NCBI GenBank assembly: GCA_022410635.1
Contig: JAJVDF010000214.1
Span: 616,072 to 680,071 of the forward strand
Source: Tretioscincus oriximinensis
Taxonomy: Eukaryota > Chordata > Lepidosauria > Squamata > Gymnophthalmidae
Length of the DNA: 64,000 bases
Direction of reading: 5' to 3'
The notes under the pieces are model-generated. The model worked only from the letters and a program-made list of their open reading frames with translations, made no database searches and was not told the origin of the DNA. This document shows positions 1 to 11,292 of this stretch, piece after piece. Within the stretch, counting starts at the first letter, position 1. Every line of letters starts with the position of its first letter. A program made the translations under genes and the position numbers.

Positions 1-311
1 TTCCTAGGATTTTATTCCAGTGTCCTCTGACTATAGCCCCCTCCACACAACGTTTTCCGCCATGATTCTTCCGCCAAGCACACAAATGGAGCTTTCGACA
101 GGCTTCACAGTGCATCCAAAAATGTTGCCATATAAGTGGAATCTATCGTTGCTGATACTTTCCAGAAGCACCACTAAGTGCGCCTGCTGTGTCGCAGGAA
201 GACAGACACCCCAAGAAGATACCAGCCAGCAGGAGTGCAGAATCGCAGCTGCCTGACATGCACGGTGTCCTGCTTTCAAATGCTTTCCTTTTGCCAGCCT
301 CAAGACAGCTC
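1..311. other. Unassigned sequence
   Basis: I recognise no repeat or gene here. Overlapping short open frames occur on both strands, but none has a recognisable domain. The last six bases before the next element (312-317) are its target duplication. Confidence 0.4.
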
Positions 312-317
312 CATGGG

Positions 318-1082
318 TGTGGGAATCATCCATGGGACATATATTATTGGCATTAATATATATTGATATTAAATATACCTGAATTGACCTGGGTTAGCCA
401 AAGTAAGGCCTATGGGAAATTTTGAAAAAATCTTTGGTCAAGCCTGACCTAGTTGCATACAGGAACAGTAGAGATCACCTTTCCTTGCCCTCCAGGCACC
501 CCTGCTGGGGTGACCTTTCCAGTATTAATGGGCTAATCAATCCCATTGTAGAGAAGGGAAACACAATGTTTGCTCAGGCTGCAAACTCCTGGCTAGGACC
601 ATTTAAGATTGATAGCAGCCTGAAGCTATCCCATCAAGGAGTAATTAAGCTTGGGCTCCTGTGGGTGAGTTACTGGTTCCTGTAATCAAGCCCATTGATA
701 AGGCAAACAATGGCTAAAGAGGTCCATTCAGTAGCCACACAGACACACTAACATACCCATATTTGGAGTTCCTGACCAGGCTGCACCTCCTTGGGGAGGA
801 GAGAAACACGTCACACAGGTGTCACCACCTGACCCACGTGGGGTCTGCCCACCCCTTTTCCATCATCATAATCCTCATACACGCCTTCTGATTTTGGGGT
901 CAATAAAAGTTGATGCACAGAGGCAATCGGGAACACTCCATGACCCTTGGACCCTCCTGGAATGCTCGTTGATCCAAGACGTGTTGCCCGTGTGATTCCT
1001 TCTATACGTGTCTATCTATTGAGGAACAAGCTGCCTTTAACTTCCGTTAGGCGTATAATAACGGGTAAGCAAACCCCCGTTA
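318..1082 (+). mobile_element. Solo LTR of an endogenous retrovirus-like element (copy 1)
   Basis: This 765-bp unit starts TGTGGGAATC and ends CCCCCGTTA. It is flanked by a perfect 6-bp duplication, CATGGG, at 312-317 and 1083-1088. A polyadenylation signal (AATAAA) lies near 901, after a stretch reading ACACGCCTTCTGATT that recurs in the copy at 24.2 kb. No primer-binding site, gag, pol or env follows, so this is a solo LTR left by recombination between two LTRs. A 6-bp duplication is typical of class II (beta-like) elements; that class assignment is an inference. Confidence 0.85.
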
Positions 1083-1545
1083 CATGGGGATTCTGAAGGT
1101 AGGTATAACACTAGTGAAATCTGCAATCACTTTTAGATTGCAAGTGTCACTTGGTTTCACTTGTGGAGGGGGCTGAGTCGGGATTCCCATGGACATGGGT
1201 GGCAATTCCAGTAAAGCTTAGGATGATCCCAGGTTTCAGGACTTATCCAGAAGAGTTTGGGACAATTCCACACAGCCAGAGCCTATGAACACATGCATAT
1301 GTTTATATAACAAGCATCCTGAACACTAAAACTTCCAGATTATGTCTTGCTCCCAGTTAAAGCCATGTAGGCTGGCCTCTTCTGGCTTTATAATCACCAC
1401 TCCAAAGGAAGCCTCTGCATCTCTATTTCAGGACAATGAGGTGATCACGTCAAGAAGTTATCCAAGGCACCCAAGGTGATGGCAGAAAATTTCTCCCTGC
1501 AAAATAGATGCCCACAAATAGAGGGACATGATGATCACAATGGGA

Positions 1546-2144
1546 ATTAGAGAAGGTGCAGAAAAGGGCAACAAGAATGATCAAGGGTCTGGAGCACCTC
1601 CCTTATGCAGTCAGGCTGCAATGTCTGGGCTTCTTCAGCCTTGAAAGGTGATGTTTGAGAGGTGATCTGATTGAAGTGTATAAAATCATACATGGGATGG
1701 ATAGGGTGAATAGAGAAAAATGCTTTCTCTATCACACAACACTAGGACAGAGGGCACTCCTTGAAACTGATGGATAGAAAAGTGAGAACAGACAAAGGAA
1801 AGTATTTTTTCACCCAGAGGGTCATCGGCTTGTGGAATTTAGTTCCTGAAGAGGTAGTGGTAGCTAACAGTTTGGATAGTTTCAAGACAGCACTAGACAG
1901 GTTTATGGACACCAAGGGTATAGATGGGTACTAGGATGGATGTCTGGATGCTGCTTCCGGGATGGAGCAACAGGCACTACTCCTGAAACGCCATTTGCAG
2001 GGAGTCATGAACAGGAGCATATTTTGCTTTCCTCTGTTCGAACTGCCCAGGTGCACCTGGTGGGCCTCTGTGTGAGACCGAGTGCTGGACTAGATGGGCT
2101 CTGGCCCGATCCAGTATGGCTCTTCTTATGTTCTTATGTTCTCA
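1546..2144 (+). mobile_element. CR1 LINE 3' end (5'-truncated)
   Basis: The sequence holds the last part of CR1 ORF2 plus the 3' UTR. Interrupted frames encode the motifs seen in other copies here: LEKVQKRATRMIKGLEHLPY, then VYKIMHGMDRVNREK, then WNLLPEEVV, then DTKGING. The unit ends in tandem TTCTTATG octamers, the short terminal repeat expected of CR1, and has no poly-A. It is truncated at the 5' side, as is usual for CR1. Confidence 0.93.
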
Positions 2145-2833
2145 TTCCCACATGGAAGGATCAGAAACAATAGGATGAAACTGCAAGGAAGTAGATTTTA
2201 GAGGCGGTGGGTTCCCCTTTACTGGATGTTTTCCAATAGAGGCCTGTCTGGGATGGTTTAATGAACCCTGTATTGAGCAGGGGTTGGATGCAATGAGCCT
2301 GGGCGTCCCTTGCAATGTTATGATTCTATCACATTATGTATTTGGGAGTTATGCATGAAGAAACAGCAGTGAAAACATTTTTGCCCCTTTTCCTTAATTG
2401 TTCTTTTATTTTTATTTTTTTAATAGTATTTGAAAAATAAATCACACTTTTAAAATAAGGTTTTCAAATTGTTCAGACTGTCTGCTTAGGATATTTATAT
2501 ATTCAAGGTATAGCCTGCAGTCACAGCACTGAGGTCCTGTTATCCAAAACCAAATATTAAGGCAGAGATTTCACCTGAGATAGTACTGAATGCCTTTCAG
2601 CATAAGACAGTGATCAGGGAAGAGGCCTTTTAAACTATCATCCAGTTTGAGGTAAAAAGCATACGAGTGCTGATGGGATGACTAACCATTTCTTGATACA
2701 TGGATGAAATTCTATGGCAACAGGGAGAGTAAACTTTCACTGGCTCTGTCAATCCCACCAATAAAAAGCACAGCTGAAATCAGGCAAGACCAGAATTGTG
2801 ACTGGAAGTAGATGATGATGAATAAAATTCTGG
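2145..2833. other. Unassigned AT-rich sequence
   Basis: I see no gene or recognisable repeat. There is a T-rich and A-rich patch around 2400-2460. Confidence 0.4.
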
Positions 2834-3038
2834 TTTTTATACCCTACTCTCAGGACTGAAGGCTTTTATTTTAGTCTATCTTCCCCACCCCACTAGTAAT
2901 CGTTGCCTTTTGAAAGCTAAAGCTAAGGTCAGTAGTGGGGGCTCATTCCTCCCCATGGCCAACACATGGGCCTCGAATTCCGATATTTCGGTTGAAAACC
3001 AAAGCTCTTAACCTCTGTACCACTGTGCCTTTACGATC
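2834..3038 (-). mobile_element. tRNA-derived SINE, TTC-tail family
   Basis: Read on the minus strand, the head contains GTGGTACAGAGGTTAAGAGC (Pol III A-box-like) and AATTCGAGGCCC (B-box-like). The body matches other copies in this window at 13.5, 25.8, 28.2, 28.9, 34.3 and 60.7 kb. The tail stops at the ...GGGTATAAAAACC position without a long microsatellite. Divergence is high. Confidence 0.75.
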
Positions 3039-4139
3039 ATGATTTCAGACCTCCAGTAGCAATTCAAGCTGCATTTTAGCCATTGTTGCCCTCTTCCATA
3101 TGAAATGTCCCACACAGGAGAGGGGATAAATGCCCCCAGCAAGAGTGACTTGGTAAAAGAGAAAAGAAATATAATGCTAGGACAGAATAGCAGGAATCTG
3201 GTAAGAAGAGAAAGGGGCAAATTATTAGCTATGGACAAAGTTGTGGTTGGGAAAGATGAGTTGTGTAAGACACTGAGAACTTTGCTACAGAAATTAGAGT
3301 TCGTCTTGATCTACCTATATGGAGTACTGTGGTGGGAAGGACAGAGAGAGCAGAAGGGAGAAAGTTAATATGACGGAAAAGATTTATGTTGTGGATCTCT
3401 ATGTTAATTTATGTACTGTATTATCATATCAAAATGTCAACAGAAGAAAATGTGGACTGGATATCATATTGCTTTTTTAATTCACCAAGTATATAAAAGC
3501 TTCCCTGTAACTGAAATTCTCCAATTTCAGATGAAGTGAAATGAGAACACTTTGAATTTGGATTTCCTTGCAGGTGTAACACAGCTAGCTGGATGTAAGC
3601 CACATGTTGATGAGATGGAAAAACCTCATAGTATCTGTTCCTAGGAATGTTATTTATATGTTAAGCAGCAGTCAATTCAAAGGAAAAAAAATAGCAGGAT
3701 TTCACCATATAAACGCCAGGGAGTACTTTGTAAGAGGTTGTGTTTTCATCTGCGAGAAATCAGGAGCTCTGCATGTGACGTTCTGCAAAATGTAATATTG
3801 ATTCCATTACTTAGGCAACAGATGGTGCTGCTTGGCAGAGCACAAAGATAAGGAGATGGCATAGAATGAAAGGCCAATGATGCCGGGAGTCCAGTGACAG
3901 AGAGATTAAATATTGAAAAAGATATGGCTGTTTGTTTGGTAGATTCTGCCATAAATTGGACAATTTATTTAGTGATCTGAATTTGTACTCCCACTATGAG
4001 ATTTCCATAAGTTCATTGCACTGCAAAGGTTAAGATTAAGATATGCTCTTTGTTACCTAAATTAACGTTTTTGACATGGTGGTTGTAAAAATCCGGAAGC
4101 TTTAATTTGTCACACAGCAGTAATGGTCTGAGTCCAGAG
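3039..4139. other. Unassigned sequence
   Basis: I see no recognisable element. The frames at 3105-3368 (+) and 3746-3952 (-) are unremarkable and show no domain signature. Confidence 0.35.
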
Positions 4140-4325
4140 AATCTAGCAAGAGAGTCTTATAGCACTTTAGAGGCTAACAAGAAATAGGATAGGCAGCATG
4201 AACTTTCAGAAGATATAGAACAAATGCCAGGGATAGATTATATGTAGCAAATTGAATACAGGTAAAGCTCAAGTACAGAATTAATACTTTTAAGTGGAAA
4301 ATAAGTGCCTGGAGGAAAGAGGTTC
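4140..4325 (-). mobile_element. Penelope-like element 3' terminal fragment
   Basis: On the minus strand, CTTCTGAAAGTTCATGCTG is followed by TTGTTAGCCTCTAAAGTGCT. This is a diverged form of the 3' terminal segment also seen at 20.4 kb and 54.2 kb. Another stretch, CTCTTTCCTCCAGGCA, is shared with the Penelope copy at 20.6 kb. Assignment rests on the 20.4-21.0 kb copy, where the same segment lies downstream of Penelope reverse transcriptase. Confidence 0.6.
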
Positions 4326-5369
4326 AGCTAGGTAAAAGTGTAGCATTCAAATGTATGCAGAAAAATAGAGTAATCCATGGCCTGAAGTTCTGTGCATCTT
4401 GCATCATTTTCTAATAATCATAAATTACCATGGTATGGGGATGGTGGTACCCCATATATCAGACTTGATTTGAGGGAAATCTCCTAAACCTACCTTGTGA
4501 ATTGACTTGAATAATTGTAGATCACAGTAATCTCCCTTTTCCTACCAATCATAACTTGTATTCCAATGTCTACTTCTGGGACAAAGCTACAATATATGAG
4601 TGCTGATGTTCTCAGATGATTTATTCCAGCCTCAATAGTATATACAGAATCATCTTTTTCATGAAGATTAAACTCTAAATGACTGGTTTCAGAACCAAGA
4701 TCTCTAAATTCTAACAATGGATGCACGGATCAGCACTGTTAGGCTTTTCTGCCACCCATCACCTAATTTCATTCTACCTATTACAAGATAAATGGAAGCC
4801 AGAAGTATCTACCCAATCTACTCTCGAATCAACCAGTGTATAACATAGTTGTTTTTACGACCCTTTCTGCACTCATATTGCTACTTCCGTATTAGTAATT
4901 TTGAACTTTCTTGATCCAGAAGAGCTTCTGATTTTAGGGGTTGGATGGAGTAAGGACTATACCATTAGGAGTATAAATGTAGATAGATAATACCTGTTAT
5001 GACATTGACCTTCTCTCAGATCTGGTCTATGTGTAGATGATCAGCCATTTATTCCAGAACAGAGACAGTTGTATTCATTCCTCACACTAATGACATCTCT
5101 GTTTGAAAAAGAATCCCATTCACTGTAATCAATAAATTATGTTTTATAAATATAAAATTTGAGTACTTTGTTTTAAAATGTAGTATAATTTAAATTATGT
5201 CATCTGAGTTCATCTGAAAATATCCATTCATGAAAATCATCCTTCTTTGTCTTGTCTTATGCCTATTAAATCCCTTTTTTAGATTAAATATTTAAGACAT
5301 CTGTCAGGAAATTAGATCATTTTAAGGTTACTACTTTGAGTTATTGATTTGCTAACAAACTAACTATGC
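4326..5369. other. Unassigned sequence, possibly older Penelope flank
   Basis: No gene is recognised. The minus frame 4490-4726 (78 codons) has no domain that I can name. The stretch lies upstream, in element orientation, of the Penelope 3' fragment, so part of it could be decayed element sequence. Confidence 0.3.
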
Positions 5370-5370
5370 A

Positions 5371-5400
5371 AAAAAAAAAAGAAAGAAAGAAAGATAAAGA
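5371..5400 (+). repeat. Short (GAAA)n after an A-run
   Basis: A run of about ten A is followed by four GAAA-like units. It may be a decayed poly-A tail, but no element body is recognisable beside it. Confidence 0.7.
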
Positions 5401-5734
5401 GAGTTTGGTGTTATTATGAATAGAATGTGTGGGAAGCTAGCACCAATACGGTTTAATATAGTGGTTTTATCTTTCAGACAAATGCCATTTAGATGACATT
5501 TATTCACAGCACAGCAATTCCCCTTTGTAAGTGGGTTGATATTAAGGTATGTGATTCATACAAGCGTTTAAATACAACTGACTTGCTGTGTTAAATCTAC
5601 AGAATCTTGACCTCAAGTCACCTACTACTCTTTAGAGCAATCGGTCTCAATTTTTTAGAATTTATTAGGACTCTACTCATTTAGACAACCAATTTTCACA
5701 GTTCATGGTACGAGAGCTGGGTAGTTTTAAGAAA

Positions 5735-5972
5735 GGTTTGACAAGTTCAGAGAACACTGGGGTATCAGTGGCTACAAGAATGGATGCCTAGGTATTTCCT
5801 CTAGACTGGAACAATAGACAAGAACCTCCAAAGGTCATTTGCAGAAAGCAGTTGTAAGTTTTGTCTTCGTCTTCTGTTTGATATACCCCCAAACAAGTTG
5901 TTGCCCAATGTGTGAGACATGATGCTGGAGTAATGGACTCCTGGACCTTATCCAGCTTGGCTTATTTGGGAT
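5735..5972 (+). mobile_element. Degraded CR1 3' UTR fragment
   Basis: The order of landmarks matches intact CR1 copies: GTATCAGTGGCTACAAGAATGG, then a GAACAATAGACA stretch, then CATTTGCAG, then TGTGTGAGACA..TGCTGGA, then a CCTTATCCAG block. Many substitutions and small indels mark it as old. The terminal octamers are lost. Confidence 0.7.
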
Positions 5973-6429
5973 ATTAATTCTTTTTTTTTTTTGCTTTTTC
6001 CAGTAGATCATGTGCCCGCATTGCCTTTATTCTAGTTTGGCTGTTCCCCGCTTACTGTGATTGGGAGAAAATATGCCAATGGAGAACCCCAAAAGGCTAG
6101 AATGCAGCATTCACACTTTCTTCAAGAAAGTTTCGAGGGAGCTAGAATAATTGTGGACTATTTAGAAGCTGTCCATGCAAGTAGGTTTAAGATGTTCGGC
6201 AGTTTTAATCAATAACAGATTGTGAAGAAGTCAGGGTAGTATGCAGTATACGGAGTGTCCCCGATTAATGTTTACACTCGTCCATGTATTGTGGATAAGA
6301 GACCTAAGACTTTATGTAGAAATATATAAAATCATTTTTAGCTTCATAGTATCCATAGCTATTACGATAGAAAAACAGGCAGTATTACTGAAAATCCGTT
6401 CGCCGGGGATCAAGAACAGGTGAGGATTT

Positions 6430-6542
6430 AGTTTGCTTTTGCTTGAGGTTGCCCTCGTACTATTGGTGGTGTGTGAGACAGATTACTGGAGCAGATAGTT
6501 TGGGACTGATTCAGCAGGGCTCCTCTTATGTTCTTATGCTTT
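6430..6542 (+). mobile_element. CR1 3' terminal fragment
   Basis: ATTGGTGGTGTGTGAGACAG is followed by a CTGATTCAGCAGGGCT block and CTCTTATGTTCTTATG, the CR1 terminal octamer region. Only about 110 bases remain. Confidence 0.75.
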
Positions 6543-7199
6543 TAAAGAAAACAGAACAGCATCCATCAATCACTGCATGATGGTAAAATGGCCGTATTGA
6601 TGTTTATATGTGTACAGGAAATTGTATACAGCATCTGGACTCAGAGAAGCATGATTCTAGCAAGCTTTAAATTGGAAATTATTGCACACTGTAGAAACTG
6701 TTAAAGATTATAAATAACTATTTCTTAACACCAATATATATATATATTTATTTGGGAGATTATCAAAAGACTGCTAGACATGACACTATCACAACTGTTC
6801 ATATCACCTTTCAATTGCTTTAGATCGCTGTAGTTTTTATTTTTTATTTTGTCTACATCGATCTAAGCATACAGGGGAAGAGAAGGTTATAAAGAGAGCA
6901 AAATTAAATAAGTAGGTCACAATGCTGGTTTTTTTCTTGTTATTGTAGAAACTAGAGTAGTTTATTTAGCTGTTTGCTATTAATTGTTTAACTCTCATGC
7001 CACCAACACAATTAGCTCCTGATTTAAACAAGGATTGATCTGATGAACTTTTGGTGGCCTTGGGCTTGCTTTGAGGTTCTTCCATTGCTTGAACTCTCAT
7101 TAACAGCTGACAGCAGTTAATGGGCAGCAGATTTTGGACACAATGTAATTCTGGTTCAAAGGTAGTTGTTTTATGCATCATGACTGGAATCCTGTTATT
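6543..7199. other. Unassigned AT-rich sequence
   Basis: No gene is recognised. There is a short (AT)n near 6734-6750. The minus frame 6966-7181 has no recognisable domain. Confidence 0.4.
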
Positions 7200-7207
7200 A
7201 TTATTCC

Positions 7208-7464
7208 CAGTGCTTTTTTTCCAGAAAAAAAGGTGCCGGAACTGCAGCGTTTAGACGGGCGTGGGTGTGTGTGTTAGCGGCCCGCCCTGCCCCCCCGCCC
7301 CCCGGTACTAACGCCGCCCCCCCGGTTAGTTCCGGGGGGCGGGGGCGGGGTTAGCGGGGGATGGCGATAGTGGCAGGCGCCGCCGCTAACGCCGCCCCCC
7401 CNCCCGCCTAAATAAAAGGTGCCGGTACTGCGTTCCGGCACGTTCCGGCACAATAAAAGCCCTG
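7208..7464 (+). mobile_element. GC-rich hAT-like MITE (copy 1)
   Basis: The element begins CAGTGCTTTTTTT and ends AATAAAAGCCCTG, imperfect terminal inverted repeats of the hAT type (CAGNG...). A perfect 8-bp duplication ATTATTCC flanks it at 7200-7207 and 7465-7472. Just inside the ends are GGTGCCGG and CGTTCCGGCACGTTCCGGCA. The interior is almost pure G+C, with repeated TAACGCC and GGCGGGG words, in sharp contrast to the AT-rich flanks. It has no coding capacity, so it is non-autonomous. Confidence 0.9.
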
Positions 7465-7588
7465 ATTATTCCCAATGAACCTGGGTTGTATATGTTCCTA
7501 TTGTGGAAAAATATTAAATATTTAGAACAGCAGTGAGAAAGTAAAAGTCTGCTGTAGTTTTTAGATTGTGGCCACACCTTTATTTTAA

Positions 7589-7679
7589 ACCATCTTCAGT
7601 TCAACTTCAGTCCAAAAGAATGGTGTTTAGTATAGGGGGGGGGAATCTAAATCAATTTTGAAGATGAACTGAAGATGGT
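7589..7679. repeat. Inverted repeat / hairpin
   Basis: The arm ACCATCTTCAGTTCAACTTC (7589-7608, extending to 7609) pairs with its near-perfect complement at 7659-7679 (20 of 21 positions). The loop is about 49 bases and holds a G-run. It may be a small MITE; no target duplication was found. Confidence 0.7.
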
Positions 7680-8299
7680 CTACAAGTAAATGTGGGACAA
7701 ACCCATAATGTTAAATTCAGATCAAAAATAACAAATGGTTAGCATCAGTTGACATTATATACCACTTTACTTTTTTTTAAGGCTCTGTGTCTGAATCTCA
7801 TCCGCACCTTGTGTTCCTTACATGGTGGTTTGGATCCTTTATTTGCTTTTCTCATTTTATCCTCCATTATTATTATTTTACCTCAGCTCTCCTACCATAT
7901 CCCTCTGTTTAATTTTAAACATAATCCCTGTTGACCCCATCTTAATTTGGAGCTTTCTAGGCAATTCTGGAGATTTCTTTCCATTACAAGCTAAACCCTT
8001 TTGTTTGTTGGATGCCAATGGAAGGCACATATGTCAATACAGATTCTTCAGGAAACATGCTTTTCCCTAATCACTGAAGTCCCCCATAGATCCATGATAC
8101 TTTATATGTAAATTTCTTCTTTGAGAGTAACTATAGTAATTAAAATTCTTTGTCAGTAATTCCAAAACGTCAATCTGACATACCAAAAAAGACTACAATA
8201 TAATTCTAATGCCAACAGATTTAATAACACATCATAAGCCCGTGTATTATCGTCTTTAAATAATAAATGTCATGCTAAAAATCTACAGTAGTCTTCAAT
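7680..8299. other. Unassigned AT-rich sequence
   Basis: The two plus-strand frames at 7749-7934 and 7822-8070 are hydrophobic because the DNA is T-rich. They show no recognisable domain. Confidence 0.4.
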
Positions 8300-8530
8300 G
8301 AAATCTCAAGTTTTCAAAATGTAAACTCTTTCCACCAATCTCTTGAGGAGAGAAAAAGAGAAAGCTCTCCTCACAGTTCCCTCTCTGCCCTCGACATATC
8401 CTGGCAATTCTCATGATATCACAAGGCCCAGAAATCATTCTGTGTTTGCCTGACTGCAATCCCCAGCATTCTTTGCGAGCCTGCCTATAATTCCCAGGCA
8501 TTCTCTGCTAGGAAAGAACCAATGAACAGC
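8300..8530 (+). repeat. Dispersed repeat with tandem CAATTCCCAG-like 31-mers
   Basis: Two 31-bp units lie head to tail at 8448-8478 and 8479-8509. Their cores are GCAATCCCCAGCATTCT and ATAATTCCCAGGCATTCT. Related sequence occurs at 32.6 kb and 63.4 kb, both on the minus strand, so this is a dispersed family. The core resembles the vertebrate Staf/ZNF143 site (ACTACAATTCCCAG). No function is shown. Confidence 0.55.
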
Positions 8531-8994
8531 TTTTCTTTCGGACTTTATAAAATGGAGGCTGCTAAATCGGATAATTTGCAGAGGCTAATTACTGCGCAGC
8601 GAAGACCTTTGGAGAGCATGGAACTCTGGACACACGTGTTTCTGTGGGGTGGACAGAAAGTAACAATGCCTCCAAAGCACAGTACATTGGGCATGGGGAT
8701 TGGGCCTCAATCATGGTAAGTCAGATCTGCTCAGTGGTGTTGTTTCTTTAGACTGAATGGTTCTTAATGACTGCTGTCAGAAGGAACTTCACCTTCCTCA
8801 CCAAGGGGACATCAGGGAAGATTAGGATAATCCCTGGTTTTCTCTTCTAAGTGACCAAGGGAAGGGGAAGGGGAGGGGTGGCAAAGTAGGAGTCTCAGAT
8901 GCCAAGGCTGATTCAGACTTCATTTTTGGGTGCTGGGGCATTTGGATCAAAGCATGCTGGGAAGGGCCCATGGGGAAATCATGCTGTGAAGTGC
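8531..8994. other. Unassigned sequence
   Basis: No recognisable gene or element. The frames at 8522-8719 (+) and 8822-9022 (-) lack domain signatures; the latter runs into CR1 sequence. Confidence 0.4.
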
Positions 8995-9375
8995 TCATGT
9001 GCTGAATCAGGGCAGAGCCCATCTAGTCCAGCATTCTGTCTCACCAATTGCACTTAGGCAGTCTGAAGGCAAAACCCTCACTTGTTCTCAACAACCTGCA
9101 AATGGTATTACAGGAGTACTGCCACCCTAATAGCTACTTATACTCTTGTGTCCATAAACTTGTCTAATCCTGTTTTAAAGCTATCCAGGCTGCCAGCTAC
9201 CACCATTCCTTCTGGAAGTAAACGCCAAAGGCTGATGACCTTCTGAGTGATTTTTTTTCCTTTGTCTGTTCTCATTCTTCTGTCCATCAGTTTCAAGAAA
9301 TGCCCCCTGGTCCTAGCATTGTGTGACAGAGAAAATATTTTTCTCTATTCACCTTACCATCCCATGCATGTGACA
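8995..9375 (-). mobile_element. CR1 LINE 3' end fragment
   Basis: Reverse-complement CR1 tail: AGCCCATCTAGTCCAGCATT, then CAAATGGTATTACAGGAGTA, then TAAACTTGTCTAATCCTGTT, then CTCTATTCACCTTACCATCC. It covers the last ORF2 codons and the 3' UTR, and is cut off at both sides. The 3' octamers are missing. Confidence 0.88.
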
Positions 9376-9871
9376 TAATGATGGAGGAAGGCTATGTCAG
9401 TTTGTACTCCCTTATTTTCAGGGTATAAGGAAAGAAGTGAGAACAGTTTTTTTCTCCTTAAAAGTATTAGTAGCCTCCAAAGCAGTTCACTGGAAAAGCA
9501 GGAGGTTCTTTTTCCTTGTTTTGCAAACGAACAGAGCATTCCTGGCAGATTAAAACAGGAAAGGAAAAATGACTGCTGGGTTTTATTTTATTTTTAAAAA
9601 TGCTTAAAAGGGAGGTTGTGGGGAGAGAAATGACTGGAGTTTGGAGCTTCCACTCCTGAGATTTGTAGTGAAATGCCCAAGGTTTACCGCAAACCCAGGG
9701 TGAAGAAAGATACCTGAACTCACAACTGCAAGAATGAAGGTGACTTATTCTGGGAGACTGAGAAATAGTGAGTTAACAGGCAGACGTGTGGACGCAGCCC
9801 GAGTGGATTTTCACTATTTGATTAAATGGTGGCATGAAAATAGAGCAGAGAAAGATACTAGGAATAATACT
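9376..9871. other. Unassigned sequence
   Basis: No element is recognised. The small open frames at 9354-9597 are not supported by any motif. Confidence 0.4.
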
Positions 9872-9950
9872 AAGGCCTTGTCCAGACAGGGCATTATTCT
9901 AGCATATATCTTGTCATCTAGTGCAAATGTACAGATGAAATGTGAAATAG
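9872..9950 (+). mobile_element. Possible PIF/Harbinger-like MITE left end
   Basis: TAA is followed by GGCCTTGTCCAGACAGGGC and ATTATTCTAGCATATATC. This resembles the left end of the MITE at 23.8 kb (GGCCCTGTCCCC...TTATTCTGGGTTATATC). No matching right end was found, so it is probably a fragment. Confidence 0.4.
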
Positions 9951-9989
9951 ATAATGGATGGTGCTTAACAGCTCAACTGTATCATCATA

Positions 9990-10465
9990 GGGTGCTCTTG
10001 GCAGCTGGCCCCTGTTGTTGCTTGAGTGGCACCAACACTCTCCAAAATGAAGTGAGGTGGTTTTCAACGTGGGCATCTGGATGGCCAGTGAAAACAGATC
10101 TTGGTCATTGAGAGCAGTCTGGTGCTGCCAAAAGAGATGTGTGGCACATCGTTTTTGTTGGGTTGCTCCTGGTAGTTGGCGTTTGTTCCCACTGACCTTC
10201 CAGAGCATTGGTCCGTGCAGAAGCATCACCAAAAGGGCCCTTCAGTGCAACCTGCTGTTCTGAAAGGCCAATCCAAACAGGTGCCAGTCGCTAACAGCAG
10301 CTCAGGGCAAATGAGATGCTGAAATGGTGCTGTGCCTCTCTTTAAGCAGTTGCTGAAGTGCTTCAGTCTTGCTGGCTATCCTTGGCAGCTGGTAGCTGTT
10401 TTGTCAGCCTTCCATAATATTGGTTTGTACCGAAGTACTGCCTTCAGTGCTGTCAAAAGAGAGGT
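9990..10465. repeat. Diverged tandem-like repeat of unknown origin
   Basis: Similar landmarks recur about 60-210 bases apart. One is GGCAGCTGGCCCCTGTTGTT near 10001, a related GGTAGTTGGCGTTTGTTCCC near 10171, and GGCAGCTGGTAGCTGTTTTG near 10386. The last two are each followed by a CCTTCCA..AT.TTGGT..GT block. I do not recognise the family. The open frames here (125 and 104 codons on opposite strands) are not supported as genes. Confidence 0.4.
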
Positions 10466-10470
10466 AGTGG

Positions 10471-11292
10471 AGAATCATAGAATTCTAGAGTTGGAAGGGA
10501 CCTCCAGGGTAGTTGGGTCCAACCCCCAGTTCAATGCAGGATTCATAAAACCATCCCAGACAGATGACTGTCCAGTCTCTGTTTGAAGACTTCCAGTGAA
10601 GGAGAACTCACCACCCCCTGTGGCAAACTGTTCCACTGGTTTATCACTCTGACTGTTAGAAAGTTTTTTCTGATATCTAATCTAAATCTACTCCCTTGCA
10701 GTTTCATTCCATTGTTTCTAGTCCTTCCATGTGCTAATGAGANCAGTGCTGATCCCTCTGCTCTGTGACAGCCCTTCAGATATTTGTAGACAGCTATCAG
10801 GTCTCCTCTCAGTCTTCTCTTTTGCAGACTAAACATTCCTAGATCCTTTAACCGTTCCTCATAGGACATGGTTTCCAGACCANTCANCATCCTTGTAACT
10901 CTCTTTTCTACTTGCTCTAGTTTATCAATGTCCTTTTTAAATTGGTACCCCCAGAACTGAACACAGTATTCCAAGTGTGGTTGTACCAAAGTGCTGTAGA
11001 GAGGAATAATTACTTCATGTGAGCNNGATTCTATGCTCCTCTTGATACATCCCAGGATTGTGTTTGCCTTTTTTGCAACTGCTTCCTACTGCTGACTCAT
11101 TTTTAATATGTGATCTACCAATACACCCAGGCCCTCCTTACCTGTGCTGCTGCTCAGATATATTTCTCCCATTCTATATGTGCTGTTTTCATTATTTTTG
11201 CCCAGATGTAGGATCTTGCATTTTGTTAAATACCATTCTGTTAGTTTCAGCCCATTGTTCAAGCTTGTCTAGTTCTTTTTGAATCCTATATC
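10471..11292 (-). mobile_element. CR1 LINE 3' end, second subfamily
   Basis: On the minus strand this runs from ORF2 to a 3' end reading CTAGAATTCTATGATTCT, the ATTCTATG-type terminus classic for amniote CR1. It differs from the TTCTTATG-type tails elsewhere in the window. Ns interrupt it at several sites. It is older than the other subfamily, judging by its lower similarity to a consistent reading frame. Confidence 0.9.
10543..10989 (-). pseudogene. CR1 ORF2 C-terminal fragment
   Basis: A 148-codon open frame, with two N-containing codons, covers the last part of CR1 ORF2 after the reverse transcriptase. Visible blocks are [10 protein letters not shown] near the start, [11 protein letters not shown] around residue 25, [20 protein letters not shown] around 37-56, and WNSLPQGVV near residue 118. 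These match the same blocks in other CR1 copies here ([37 protein letters not shown]). CR1 ORF2 is normally near 900 residues or more, so this is a fragment. It has no start of its own and no catalytic residues; it is not a functional gene. Confidence 0.9.

Noticed and set aside
22..685. Overlapping short frames at the left edge
   Set aside because: No domain, no consistent codon pattern, and part lies in a solo LTR.
7300..7400. CpG-island promoter
   Set aside because: The GC-rich block lies wholly inside a hAT-like MITE bounded by an exact 8-bp duplication.
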